DNA from: Lobulomyces angularis | Taxonomy: Eukaryota; Chytridiomycota; Chytridiomycetes; Lobulomycetales; Lobulomycetaceae | Assembly: GCA_027604685.1 (NCBI GenBank) | Contig: JADHYX010000041.1 | Span: forward strand, 348-64,347 | Reading direction: 5' to 3' | DNA: 64,000 bases | Part shown: in pieces, positions 9,812 through 23,010 of the stretch | Layout of the letters: every line of letters begins with the position of its first letter | Numbering within the stretch: the stretch's first letter is position 1 | Translations under genes and position numbers: made by a program | The notes under the pieces: model-generated | The model's database searches: none | Seen by the model: only the letters and a program-made list of their open reading frames with translations | Told to the model about the DNA's origin: nothing

Positions 9812-12800
9812 TTAAAAATACAGATTTAGAATTTTTCTGATAATTAATATCTTGCCTGATTCACGGTCCTGTTTGCTATCTCTAATGCTTGATCCCTGTG
9901 TTTGGGGAATTCCAACTTCACTTTCTTGTGAATGAGGAGCTCTAACTTCACTTGCTCTTTGTGAACGGGGTACACTAACAACAATATCATATTTTGGGAG
10001 CCCGGTCATTGGAGTTGATTCGTGTGATGCATATGCTGGTACTGGAGTTGGGCTATCTGCAATCTATAAAATTCAGAATTTTAAATATTTTCAATTTTTT
10101 ATATATAAAAAACTTACTCTGTTCCCATCATCAAATGTAATATGAATTTTTAAAGTATTCTCGTTATCTTTTGGTGAAGATTTCTGTATTAAATTTTCTC
10201 TTTCTTCCTTATCTATAACTTTTTCTTCTTCGTCCTTTCTTGCATTTTGCTGTTCTAAAGCTAGAATTTCCACTTTATTGTATCCCAATCGATTGGCTGC
10301 AATAATCATTACTGGAACTGAGAATAAAAAGGTTAGACCTAAGACAATGCATGATAACCAAGTGCCATCTAATCCGGATCTGCAATGTTGAATATTCAAT
10401 TAGTCATAAAAGAAAAACTTCTACTTACAAGGTGACTTCACATATGGAATTTTCCATGGCATATAAATCTAACGCAAAGGACCTACACTCTAACTTTTCT
10501 TTAGCTAACTTTTGTAATGCTTCGACTGTATCAAAAATTAGATTTTCAAATACTGGAACACTGTTTGAAATCTTTATGGCAATACGATAAATAAAAAGAA
10601 TATTTTTGATTATTTAATTTTTTATTTCAAATATTATTGCATTTAAATACCAAGTTAGGAATATTTTCAATTTCTATGTTGACCTTGTTGATATTAGATT
10701 TAAATTGATCTAAAGTTGCATCAAAAATATTCTAAAAAAAACAACAAATTAAAAAAAAAAAAGAAAAAGTAGTAGAAATAAAATAAATAAAAAAAAAAAT
10801 AAAAAAAAAAGAAACGTAGAAAAAATTTTTAAAATAATCAATAAATACCTTGAGAACATCTAGTTGCATTTGAAGCTTCTCTACTTTCGCTAAAAAAATT
10901 TCTCTTTCATATGAGATTTGTGCAGAAACAGAATTTCTTTTTCCAATAAATTTTTCGATATCTAATTTTAAGTTTTTACTTTGTTCGAAGTTAATTTTTT
11001 GTATCAAATCGGGGATGGATGAATTAAGTGTTGGTGCTGATACTGGATTATAGATATAATCTGACTTCGGATCTAAATTCCATTGTTTATTCTCTAAGTT
11101 TTTAATAAAATTTTGAACCGTTTCGAAGCTATCGAGAATTGGTATTTCGATGTTAATAGCAGGATGATTTTTCAATTCATTGATGCTTTCGATTAAATTT
11201 TTATCCTGTAAAGAATCTGAAGCTTTACTGTAATCTGGGAAATTCACAGTATTTCTAAAAATAATAAATTTTTTTTTAAAAAAACTACGTGTAATCTCCA
11301 TTACATATTAATATTGGATAATAGTTGAGATATGAAATCATCAACGTTCAGAAACTTTTCTAATTGGGCATGCATATCTAGATCATTAGGTGAAAGTCCT
11401 GTGATATTGATGAACTTCCAGGTTTGGCTAGATTGTTAAAAAATTTTAGATGTTATTTACAACAAGAATTGCTTTTCCTTACAGCATTGTAATTAAATCT
11501 TTATTTTGATAACAGGAAGTTTGAAAATGAGGAAGAAAGTCCTGTACCATAGAAACTATATTGTCTATACTCAAATTAGATTTTGAAATTACACTGGTTT
11601 CTATATTATATTGTATAGCGGACTGCGGAGGATTTGAAGGATTAATTAAGTCGCAAGATTCTCCCACAACTGTAGCAAAAATAAATTGCAATAATCCAAA
11701 CAGCAACAGCAACAACCAAGATAATGTTATTACTTTGGATTTTACTGACCTTAGTAATATTTATAAAAAAAAAAAACTATTTATTGAAATTACCCTTGTA
11801 ATGAAAGAGGCTTTTCAGTATAAAGAAGTAAAATATACAGCGATCCTTGTAAGAACGCTATGAAAAATAAACAATAAAATAATATTTTTGATGTAGTTCC
11901 AAGAAATCTTAGGGCAGCGATCCCCATATTTAATACAGGTTCTGAAGAATCTACCATCGTAAAAACTATAATTTAAAATAAGTACAAAATTTAACATTTT
12001 TTTAAAGTTTTTACTAGTATTTTTTGCGTCATCTATAAAGAGCTTTCCGGTTTCTAAACATTAAAAACATCAATTTAGAGGGAAAAAAATATATGGAATG
12101 TACCAATTAATGCGTTTGTCTGATTGGTAACTTTTGATGAGAAAGCTAATAATAATTCAGATATTATATAAAATAAAGAAAAAATTTATACAAAATTCAA
12201 AATCGGAAATAGTGTTTTCCATAAAACTAAATCCGTACTCAGAACCAAAGGTTTTGGAAATCTCTCCAAAATCTGGAAAATTTTCCTGCATTTCACCAAA
12301 CATCGATGGAACATTAGGTAAATTTTCTTTTTAAGAGTAAAAATTTTTTTTTTTAATATAAATTTTTACCCAATGCTTCGTTTGGTACCAAATTTCTTAA
12401 TGCTTCTAACAACTCTGTACCGTCAACTGGTGTCTTTAGTTGAAACTCAACAACACCATTCAAATCTTGAACCGAATTCAAAATTTGAAGTTTGCCTTCG
12501 ACTGAAGGTTCAACTAAAATTAAGTATAGATTATAAATAAAAAATTTAGAAAAAGAAAATTTTTATTCTCAGTATTACCATCATTTTTTAAAGAGGTTGC
12601 AAGTTTTTCAATCTGATGATATTTTTTGAAGAAAAATTAATTTTAAAAAAAATCAGCCATCACCTTTTTACCTTTGAAAGCTGATTTTGACATTCTTCGG
12701 CACTTTGTAGTAATAAACTAAGATTTCCGCTGATAAAGCTCAATTTTTCTGAGATAATCAATTCATCTGCTTTTAAAAATTCAAAGTTTGATTTCACTTC

Positions 12801-13553
12801 GTGAGTAAAATTAAAAAAAGTTTCATGTAAGTTATTCAAAATTATTTTTCTCCCATCATTTATGATACTGTATGGAGCAACCGAAGTAAATAACTGAATA
12901 TCAGATTTCAAAGACACCACTGAGCTAGTGAAGTGCTCTGTTCCAAGTTGAACCGCAGAAGTAGATGTAAATCCAAGGATGGAAGAAAAAATGATAATCT
13001 AAAAAATTAAGTTAAATAGAAAATAAATTTTTTTATCTATACAGCTACGCTGATGCAGAAGAAGACGGCAGAAATCACCAACTGACGGGATTTGTAACCC
13101 TTAACATTTCTTCTTGAACATCTACCACAGCATTTAGCAAAAAGAATCATGTATAATAAGCATATTACTATAAAGCATACTATAATTCCGACGAAAACTA
13201 ATGAAGGCTAAAAAAGATAAAATGTATTGAATATTTGTTGTTTTTAACTTTATGTGCATTACGAAAAAATATTTCATTGAATAAGAACCATTTGTAAAGG
13301 ATTGTACATTGAATACCGATCCACTTTTCAAAGTAGATCTAAATCTCTCTGCTGATGATGACCATGCAGTTTTTCCAAAAGCATAATTATTACTAGCTAA
13401 ATTTTCTTTCATTTCTATGGATAATTCTGCATAACGATTTTTACTTTCTATACAAAAATATAATAAAATTTATCAGTCTGAAATAAATTTTAAACCTGAG
13501 GAAGCTAACAAAATTATCAAGAAGTAAGCAATTAAGTTAAAATGAAAACCCAT
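9812..13553 (-). CDS. prominin-like five-span membrane protein
   Basis: Starts at ATG 13553 with a clear signal peptide (MGFHFNLIAYFLIILLASS). Ordered topology: short ectodomain; TM1 (LVFVGIIVCFIVICLLYMIL) followed by a Cys-rich cytoplasmic turn (FAKCCGRCSRRN); TM2 (ISAVFFCISVAIIIFSSILG); a large extracellular loop with NFT and NLS glycosylation sites; TM3 (ILFYCLFFIAFLQGSLYI); TM4 (SWLLLLLFGLLQFIFATVV); a second large loop with Cys residues; TM5 (GTWLSCIVLGLTFLFSVPVM) and a charged cytoplasmic tail (about 9812-10290). Signal peptide plus five spans, two big ectoloops and a Cys-rich TM1-TM2 loop is the prominin (CD133) plan, a family of membrane-protrusion and cilium-associated proteins. The fungal fusion protein Prm1 is an alternative. 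Many short introns; some internal exon ends are uncertain. Topology is more secure than family. Confidence 0.6.
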
Positions 13554-14051
13554 TGAAAAAACAGTTTCGAGGAATATACAGGATATTTTATATTTAATTT
13601 TTAAAAAAATATATTTATCTTTCAATTTTTTTAAAAAATCTGTAAAAATGATTGGTTAATGATTTTGAAAAAAAAAAATGAAGTTTATTTTTTACTACAG
13701 TTTGCAATTTAACATCGCTAGAATTTACATCTAATTTATCAGCATTTAAATTATTCAAAGTGCTAATTTTGTTTAGCAATTAAAGAAACCATACACTTCC
13801 AACCACTACTCCTGTATGCTACAGCACTTCACAAACATAACTTATTAAACATCAGGGTTATAAAAAAATAATTTCAAATACTAATTTAAGATATCACTTT
13901 GTGTTAAATGTCTCATTTTGTTTATTAAAAGCTTTAATTATTTTATACAGTGGAAATTTTTGTCCCTTCAAAATTATTACATTAGTGTTTTACAATACAA
14001 TTGAAATTAATAAAGAAAAATATATTTTAAAAAGACATTGACTGTAAAATG
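13554..14051. other. intergenic region prominin-like / IFT144
   Basis: About 500 bases of AT-rich sequence upstream of the prominin-like gene and downstream of IFT144, both on minus. It should hold the promoter of the former. No extra gene was seen. Confidence 0.6.
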
Positions 14052-17000
14052 TCAAACATTTATATAAGTGGCACAGTTCATATTTGCGGTTGCAGCCGGT
14101 GCTATCTGAATACCAGAATTACCACCGATATCATTTTGCTTGGTAATTCCTTTCATTACTTTAACTTCCAGGTTACCCGTATTTTTTACGAAACCTCCTG
14201 TTTCTTCCAACCCTTTTTCTTCCAGGTCTTTTTCTTCTTTTTTTCCCCGTAAATGTTCTGTGGGATCCTTAACAAAAACTAACTGTTCCAATTTCAGGCT
14301 TTTGGAGCACATTGGACATTGTTGGTTCTTCTGCACAACAACTTTTAAGTGCGAGTATAGTGCAGGGAACTCACAATGCGGGCACTGCGTCCAGTCGTCA
14401 AATAACATATGTCGTCCCTAAAAATATAAAATTCAAACTTTATAAAGATAAATTACTGTCGCAATGCAATATGGTAATTGATTTTTACATTCAGGACAAT
14501 CTAACAAACTATCTGGAATATTTGAATTACAAAAAGGGCAGGGAGACTTATTTTCAGATTCAACAACTTGGTCTTTATCAGGTCGCCTTTTTCAATAACT
14601 TAAACTAAAATTTAGTATTTATTTAGCTTACCTAACAATTTGTTCTATTTTTTTTTTGTATTTTGCATCAACTTTATTTCTATATTCTGGTCTCATTAAC
14701 ATGGCAGCAAAATCTAGAGCATGTCTTTTTAATCCTGCTCGCTGACATTCAATAACTGTTGAAGTTAATATTGGTACAATATGGGAAGGAAATTTAGAAA
14801 TGCTATTTGAAACTCTTATTAACATTTGTGCTCCTTTTTCATGATCGTCTAGTCTTATTAGAACCTAGAAATTTCAGTTATAATTTAACTTTTCAGTGTA
14901 AAATATTGCTTACCTTTACTAAAATGTAACTATGCAGCAGCATTAACATTTTCGCTAACTCAGAAGGAACTTTTGCTTTCATATTTCTTAGTTGACAATA
15001 ATTATCGAGTAATAAGTCATGTGCCGCTCTGTAGTTTCCAAGCATCTGCTCCTCTCTCGCAATTATTATCGCAGTTCTTGCAGCTTCCTTATACTGTTTA
15101 AGTGACATGTGTAATCTAAAAATATATTTTGCTTCCTAAAAAAATGATGTTTTTTATCAGTATGTGAAGGGTACTTTTGCTTACCTTTGCAACCCCATCT
15201 CGTTCTCCCATTAAGAAATCTATTAATTCATGCGTTAACCCATCATTATTGGCTAACCCCACCGTTTCAATTGCCAAATCTATCGCAGCAGAATTTTCTG
15301 TCGGACATTGTAGTAACATATGTAAGGCTTTAGAGTACTGGCCGCACTGTAGCAAATATTTTCCAGCCAAGAAAAATTGCTTTTTATTCTCGAAATAATT
15401 AGATATGTTCAACACTAATAATTCAAAATTACTTTAAATTTTAATTAATTTCTTACACATTTCTGTGCTAGTTTCATCTTTGATTATTTCCGCAAAGTGT
15501 TCAACTACGTCGTTTTGCTAATATAAAAATTGAAAATTGGAATAAATTATCATCATTCTTACCGTTGCAATCTCAAAAGCTTCATCAATTATACCAGCCA
15601 TAACGTAAAATTCGATGACAGATTTGTAATCCTTGATTGATTGAAAAAATTTTGAAACCAATTTTGCAGATTTCCGACACTGAGTTTTGCGCACTATGGC
15701 AACAGCCTGAAGAAAAAGTATTTGGAAATTATTTAAAAACAAATTTAACTTTACCGCATCAATATTTTTCAAATGGTCAACATAAATCCTAACTAAACTA
15801 AAATAATCTCTACCTTTTTCATAAGCCAGGGCTGCATCTTGATACAGCTTTTCTGCTTCACGATTCTTTCCGTATTGCACAATAATTTTTGAATTATTTA
15901 TTAATGGTATCAATGAACCAACCTTTGTCCAATTTTTCGCTAAAATGATTCAATAAGTTATATCTGGTACAACTAGTCAAATTTCTTACCTTTTATGTAA
16001 GATTCAGCTGCTCTTTCCCACTTCTCTGCCCTTTCAAACAAGGAACCACTTTCTGGATATTGCTTTAAACCTATATTCAAATTTAAATAGATGTCATTTG
16101 CAAATATTTTTACTTTCTAATATTGAGCCACACTCGGAAAGCAACTGCTTATCCGTACAACCGTTTAACATTTTCATTCCCCTTGCAATATCTCCCATTC
16201 GGCAAGTCATTCGAGTTAATCCTAAGTAACAACTAAAATTAGTATAATAAAATTTATTTTAAAAACCTCCTGAACACGCGATTTGATGATCAATCAATTG
16301 ATCTTCATGGCCAGTATGTGTTGAAGATGTGGACAGCGCTTTTTCATACATTGCAAAAGCTTCAGAATACTTAGCTAATTTAAAAAATGTACTTAAAAGC
16401 TGTGAGAAAAATATTATACCATCAAATTCTAATTGATGTGCATACTCTTTTGCTATTATGGTAACTTCTTGAGGGGCTAGAGTTTGCGCTAAGTTTAAAG
16501 CTTGTTCCCAATGCATTAAATCCCTCCTTAGTTCAAGGATGGCAATTGGATTTGAGCTTTTCAAAAAAAAGTCCTTTTTTTTAATTAGAATTTAGAATTT
16601 ACAATTAGTTGTATACTTGTGCTAAAGAAATGTTTCCTAAGATAGAAGACACATGACCAGCAATTAAATTTCTATCGTCAATCCATTCCAAATCTTCTAA
16701 TGTTAATACCATACCAACATTCCCTAAAATCTGACGATAAATTCTCTTTGCAGTTAAAATGTCTAAAACATGTAAGGCTTGTTCTACTAACGTCAACCAC
16801 GGTTTTGTGGTTTTTATAATAGGGATCAAATTCCAGATTTCTGCAAATAACATAAATATATTGAATGTTAAAGTATACCTTTCATTTGTCCAAGAGAATA
16901 ATATAATTGCAATATTCTGCCTTGTTCGATTTCGTTCTTAGTCTCAACTTCAGAACTCAATTTTGGTACATAAAGCATGGTACCTGTGCGATTAGATTCC

Positions 17001-19724
17001 TTTATCTCTTCATTAGATATTAGTGGAACCAAGGATAATTTTCCACTTGCAGTCTGATGATCAAATTTAATGTTAACTTCCGTTTTTTATCATACCAAAC
17101 ACGTTAATACACCATTTATAGCAGTTATTGGAATCATACCATGAGGTAGCCTAGTTGCACCTAACAATACACATTCAGCTCCTCTTGTTGTAAATGGTTG
17201 ATAAGAAAAGGTGTTAATAGAATTATTATTCCAAGATACAAAAATATTTCTGTGGCTTTGATTTTGAGCTGGACTATTTATTATTTTGTTCCAAATCATT
17301 CCACTAGAATTAGCTGAAAAAATTTAAATATTAAAATCTTTTGTTAATCATACGTAACCCCCCAACAATTCTTAACATAGTGTTAGACGCAGGATTGCAC
17401 AAATACGCCTCATTCTTATCGTCGATAAAAGTAAATTTGACACCTTTTTCATTTACTGCTAAATTTCGAATTCCATACTAGATAAAGAAGTCAAAATTTT
17501 AGAACAATTTACATCGTTATAATCACCTTATGCTTAATCTCATTAACCAAAACCCACTCTTTTAAAACGTAGTGGTGAATTAGACCGTTTGAGGTACCAT
17601 ATATAAGAAATTCGTTTGTTAATTCAACACAGGTCACCTTAAAGTCTTTTCCAGGTTTTATTTTCAATAAAATATCTTTTTCCGGAAAAACTTTTTGAAA
17701 TTGCTTTGCTATTATATTTTAAAATTAGTTAAAATTTTTTTGATAATTAAGGTAACATTTTTCAATAGTGTTTTGCTCTTGTTCTTCAATTGAGTTTAAG
17801 TATAGTTTTCCGTCGGCCAACAATACAGAAGAGAATTGTGCATTTAATGAAATTGATACAATATTGGCAACAAAACTCTATATTTCAATATTATTAGAAA
17901 AAGATTATTAATTAATGATGAGAACTTTTTTAAAGGCTAGACTATTGAAATCTGAAGTTGAAGGCAGTAACCTGGACACTGCAGACTGCCTTTTTACTAA
18001 TGGTTTATCTTTTTTTGGTCCTCTTATCGAATAAAACCATGCATTGTTATCTAAGCCGATTACAAACTATAAAAATCTAAAGTAAGTAATTGTCATGTAG
18101 AAAAACGTATCACATGTGTCGGACCCAACCCTACAATAGTTGGCTCAATCTCCACGCTTCTTTTTATTAAATCTGGGGATGTTGCAACAATACTTGAAAT
18201 TTTTTGGTCAACTAATGCTTGGTCAGAAATAGTCATTTCTTTTAAGGAAGAGAGGAATATCTGTAAGCATAAAATGATAAACCAAATGATAATAAAATTT
18301 ATATTGAAATACCACATTGCTGTCAAAATTTGCATATATCATGGGGAGTTTCATTAAATATGTAAAAATTGACCCTCTGCAAATTTTAAATTGGAAGTAA
18401 AATAAAAAGAAAGCATTATTTTCAATATTACTCTTTGGTGCTAATAGTTAAAAACTGCCCATCTTCCGACCATCCAATTTCATCTAATTTACATCTTTCA
18501 TCATCCAAATTTATAATCGCCCAAACGTCCTACATTCTAAAATTAGAGGAAGAAAGCAAAAGATTACCTGCATGTCAGATAAATCATGAATTTTTATACA
18601 AGTATCTCCGCAAGTTGCCACTTTGTTTAAAGCTAAGGAGATCGATACATCTGTTAATACATCCTTGTGATCCCTAGACTGAAATATCTCCTGCCCAATT
18701 TCATTTTTTTCTAAAAAAATTAATAAAATTTATTCGATATAATTCATAATTACTAGTGGAAATAACAATCAGATAACCTAATGAAAAGCCAATGATAATA
18801 GAACTTTCTCCAAACCACTCATAATTAACAATGTTTCCATATTTAGTTTGAAACGACAACTCTATAGGAGAATTTGAATCATTGGTGTTGTAAAAAAAGA
18901 GAGATCTTTCATTTAAAACAATAGAAAGTAAAGATTCTGATTTATTATCTTTGTTTGTGTTCTTGTTCCACTAGAAAGTTAAATAGTTAAATATGAGGGT
19001 GTGGTAAATAAGAACTGCTCTACCTGTATCTGTGAAGGATCTCCTTTTATTGGCATTTGAAAAAGGGTGTCTCCTGCTGTATTAGATATTGAAAACTAAA
19101 ATGTTTAATTTAAGGAACAAAGTAATACCGTTTGATCATCAGATGCGCAAGCAAAACAATCATCACTATTCCATGCCCCACAAACAATTGACTTGGTATG
19201 TTTTCCCATAACAGGAATTTTTTTCCCACTCCTTCTATCTAAAATAAAAAGGTTTCCTTTTGCAGTGCCAATGGAAAGCTTAATATAAATTTTTTTAAGG
19301 AATAAATTAATAGTTTGTAAGATAACCTTGTCGCCATTTTCTGACCATTTCAGAAGACGTAAACTTTTCATATTCGTATCAAGTTGAAGGGAAATTTTTT
19401 TGGAATTGGCATCCCAGAGAAGAAGTAAACTTGATTTTTCTTGAATTAAAGCTAATGTTTCACCATCTGGGCTCCACTCTAAATTAATGCACTGTCTATT
19501 GGAGTGTAGACAAATTAGTTTCGTTCAATGATAAAATACAAATACGCAGATAATAGAAAGTTGTCAATTTGATCTGAGTGTTTGTCGTAAATATGAACTG
19601 AAAGATTAGATCTTGGTTTTAAAACAATAAAATTAATTTTATATTGGGAAATCAGATTACCCAACCACTGCCAAAAAAGTGGAATACTTAGGCTGCCATT
19701 TAAATAATAGTTTTCCTCTACCAT
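14052..19724 (-). CDS. WDR19: intraflagellar transport protein IFT144 / WDR19 (IFT-A)
   Basis: IFT-A complex subunit for retrograde transport and import of membrane proteins in cilia. From ATG 19724 the N-terminus carries WD40 propellers: [62 protein letters not shown], and [16 protein letters not shown]. These align in order with the start of vertebrate WDR19. From about 17 kb onward the protein becomes helical TPR-like repeats (for example [39 protein letters not shown]). The C-terminus has two Cys-pair zinc-ribbon modules, CPFC..CPEC (about 14485-14560) and CPHC..CPMC (about 14290-14385), as in WDR19. A charged extension of about 60 residues follows. Over twenty short introns. Its presence implies a flagellated life stage. 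Start codon and a few exon edges are inferred. Confidence 0.93.
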
Positions 19725-20365
19725 AAGAGTTATTTTCAAAAATTCGCTATTGAACTTAACATTTAAAACATTCTATTAATATATGTCAAACCTTCATATT
19801 AAATTTTTTTTTTCATTCTCCGCTGTTGATTTTTCAGAATGGAATAATGCAACATTAAATTTAACTCATTTAAAAACTGGGTTAATTGACGCACTTTATT
19901 GAAAAATTCTATTCGATCTTTGGCACAATTGAAGCTTATTTTACATTTATTGATGGTAACAATATTTGTTGATATCAGAAATATTTTCCATATTCGCTAC
20001 GGGTTCTAATGTGAAGTCTTAAATTTATTTAGTTACTTTGAGTATCTCGAACTGATGTGGTCTCCATTTAGATGTACTTTCCATATTTCCTGTTTGATTT
20101 GTATTCCTAATTGAAGTAACTCTTTAAGTTTCCTAATCATTTAAACCCACAAAAATGTACTTTTATTTTTGCCTTTCTTAATCTGAAGAGAGTTTTATAA
20201 TATTAATAAGTTTCAAGTCTCTATATTTAATTTACTACAAAGTAACCACTTCCTTTGTTTACTTATTAAATTTTAAAGTTGACAAACTTAGAAAAATTAA
20301 TGTAAAGAAAAAAAATAAATAAGCCAATCCTATTTTTTTACTTTTCTTTTGAATTTTGTAGGAAA
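19725..20365. other. intergenic region upstream of IFT144
   Basis: About 640 bases containing the IFT144 promoter on minus. Stops occur in all frames at short intervals, and no convincing exon or RNA gene was found. Confidence 0.5.
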
Positions 20366-20479
20366 ATGAGTTGTGCATCTAAGTATTACTCTACTCCAAT
20401 TCAAACTCCCAAATTGCTATCTCAAGACTATGCCGTATTTTTGATTCGTAAACCAAATTACCCATTCATAACCAAGTAA
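20366..20479 (+). CDS. short open frame, unknown (37 codons)
   Basis: An ATG at 20366 opens 37 codons ending in TAA at 20477-20479. The peptide begins MSCASKYYSTPIQTPK and ends PNYPFITK; it is basic, Pro- and Tyr-rich and not low complexity. It directly follows TTTTGTAG, which would be a good splice acceptor, so it may be the last exon of a slightly longer small gene whose first exon was not identified. Its position between two minus-strand genes leaves room for a separate transcript. No family was recognised, and chance is a real possibility. Confidence 0.25.
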   Translation: MSCASKYYSTPIQTPKLLSQDYAVFLIRKPNYPFITK

Positions 20480-20706
20480 AACCATGTACCGTGAAATTGT
20501 TTATTGTTGTTATTCTGCAATCTAAAAAAAGTTCAATTTTATGGTTTAAATGGTAAAAGAAATAAAGGATTAATTAATTGCCAAGTTTGTATAAGATTTT
20601 TAATTTGAAAATTTATTTATTAATAAATAAACATTCCATGTTTAAATAATAACTAAAACTCAACTGACAGTAAAATTTTAATTAGTAACAATAGTAAATA
20701 CTCCTT

Positions 20707-21556
20707 CTAAGCTTTCTTGGTCAATTGCTCAACATCTGCCAAAGTTTGAGCCAAAATTTGATCATACTTAAAAAAAAACTTAGTGAGTTTCATAAAAAAC
20801 GATTATTTACCATTCTTGGGGTTCTTAATTTAGCTGTAACACTTTCAATAACACTCGCAGCTAGTAATTGTTGTTGTTTTTCTCTAACTGATTGTTCATG
20901 ACGAACCCAGGAATCTAAAGTAGATTTAACCTCTTGCTGAAAATTGACACGTTGTTTTAATTCAAAAATTTCTGCTTCCATTTTAGCAAGTTCCTAAAAC
21001 AACATTGTATTAAGACTATATGTATATAAAACAAAAAAATACTTTTGACATGCCATAAAGATTTTCCGTGACTTCAACAACGTCAGATAATTTCCCGATA
21101 TGATTCATTCTTTCCTGAACCACTGCTTGGTGATCATTCCTAGCCTCATTTAACACACGTCTTACATTCTAGTAACAATAAAAATTTAAAGAATTTAAAA
21201 TTATATATAAAGATGCAAATAGTTTATACTTCTTTTCTTTCTCTAAGGTATTCTTTAGCAGCTTCACCAAAAGCTTTGTACCAAACAAAGTATGCACCAA
21301 AAATGCACCACATTTCTAAAAATTCAGCATCAATAATATAAATCTCCTTTGAAATTGCAAACGCGGCAATAGAACTCGCAGCTAAAATTGAACTAGTTTT
21401 TGCGACCATGTTTTTACCAGGAAACATATTAATTAAGTTGAGAGCAGTTTCTTTAGGATCCTTTTCAGATGAATATGGTCGAACTAAGTTTTTCAATAAA
21501 CTATTATTTGAAGCAGTTAATCCATTTTTTCTAATTAAACTTGGAAATCTAATCAT
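20707..21556 (-). CDS. ATP4: mitochondrial F1Fo ATP synthase subunit b (subunit 4)
   Basis: Peripheral-stalk subunit that holds the F1 head against rotation in the inner mitochondrial membrane. Start ATG 21556. The N-terminus is a basic presequence (MIRFPSLIRKNGLTASNN, then RPYSSEK). Next come two hydrophobic stretches (SSILAASSIAAFAISKEIYI and EMWCIFGAYFVWYKAFGEA) and a long charged helix (KEYLRERKE, VRRVLNEARNDHQAVVQERM, ELKQRVNFQQEVKSTLDSWV) ending QLTKKA. This order and the KEIYIIDAEF wording match fungal Atp4. Short introns lie at about 20767-20810, 20997-21042 and 21172-21228. Stop TAG at 20707-20709. The next gene upstream (uL4m) is also mitochondrial; shared regulation cannot be seen. 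Confidence 0.93.
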
Positions 21557-21675
21557 CGTAAAAAATTCAATTTAAAAACAAGGTAAAGTTCGTGTAACAA
21601 AAAAAAAAAAAAAACTTTCATATATAAATTGTCTAATTTTTTCCAAAGGTTCTTAATTAATTAATTCTTCAAAAC

Positions 21676-22692
21676 TTATGCAACATTATACATCTGCTCT
21701 AAAACTTCTACAGCTAACTTATCTAAAACTAAAATTTCGAAGTCTAGCAAAGGGCCAACACTGACATTGCGAGCACTCGTTACCAATATAGGTTTTTCTC
21801 CATTCACTAATTTTGGGTTATCAACGTCTATAAATAAAAATAATTTTTGTAAACCCTTGTTATAAGAATATTGTTGTTTTTACCAGGTTTTTTATAGATA
21901 AATTGATTTGAACTTCTAATTAAAAATTTTTCTGGTTCTTCATTTCCATAAATAAAGTAAATTTTTCTCCCTTCTAGCCCAAAAGTCTTAATTAAACTTC
22001 TCAGTGAAGACTTATCATCATTTTCAAGGGTAAGATCGTTTAAAATTATAACTTGTGATTGCTGAAATTTTGCAGATAGCGCAGCTCTAATTGCTGCGTC
22101 ATAGACTTTTTTTTGTATATTGATTTTTTTATTGTGTGGTCTATCTCCGTGTACATTGTAACCTCCTTTAAAATTTGGAGCTCTGAGAGTACCAACACGA
22201 GCTTTACCCCTCCCTTTCTGTGGAAAAGGCTATTTCCATTAAAATAAAACATTTAATTAATAAATAGTTAATTAAAAGAGAAAGTGTAGGGTAGTTTGCA
22301 CATTCATAAATTTAGTACCTTTCTTGTGGATCCTCTCACTTGACCTAAATTTTTGGTCGATTCGGTACCTTGTTCCATCCAGCTTTTTTCATACATTAAA
22401 CTTCGTTTGATCAAATCTTGTCTAATCGGAAGATTATAAAAAATTTTTTTATTCAACTCAATAATGCCTAAAGGATTTGCATCAGCTTTATTTAATAGCC
22501 AAGCCTGTACACTTGATTGCCAAGGTAAACCTAGAAATTAAGTTACAGTTAAAAAACTGCCAATTTCGAAGTGAAAAAATATAGACTGCAAATTCAATAA
22601 AGCTTCATACTTGTTAAGTTCCGCCGACTGTTGAAAATTGAATTTATGCAATTTCTTGTAACTAATTTTCCAAATATACAAATTTTTTTCAT
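21676..22692 (-). CDS. MRPL4: mitochondrial large ribosomal subunit protein uL4m
   Basis: Ribosomal protein L4 family member of the mitoribosome. Start ATG 22692: a basic presequence (MKKICIFGKLVTRNCINSIF, then NSRRNLTS) is joined by removal of an intron to LPWQSSVQAWLLNK. The family-typical block follows: TKNLGQVRGSTRKV, PFPQKGRGKARVGTLRAPNF, KGGYNVHGDRPHNKKIN, then AAIRAALSAKF and the nucleotide-fold part (VIILNDLTLE, ILVTSARNVSVGPLLDFEIL). The KGxGxARxGxxRAPxxxGG signature is diagnostic of L4. Stop TAA at 21676-21678. Three to four short introns. The presequence and organelle-style signature favour the mitochondrial over the cytosolic form. Confidence 0.93.
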
Positions 22693-23010
22693 TATTTTTT
22701 TTTTTTTTTTTTTTGTATGGTTTTTTCACTTTCCTGTTGTTACACTAAAACAAAAGTTAGTTTTAAAAAAACTGCCATCCTTCCCTTAGTTCAGGAATTT
22801 TCAATAATTAAGTTCGCTGAAGTCAAATAAAAATAAAAATACATTTTCAAATTTCTGATTCATATTGTAGACTATTTTAATATTTACAGCTCTGCACAAC
22901 TGTACTATGAATAAATTACTTAAGTAACAAAATATTGGTTAAACACTATCAACAGAACATAGCTCTCCACGAAAAGGTTAATTTCAATAATTTCATTTGC
23001 AAGTAAGTGT
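22693..23010. other. intergenic region
   Basis: AT-rich spacer of about 320 bases that includes the uL4m promoter and the 3' end of the next minus-strand gene. No feature recognised. Confidence 0.55.
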
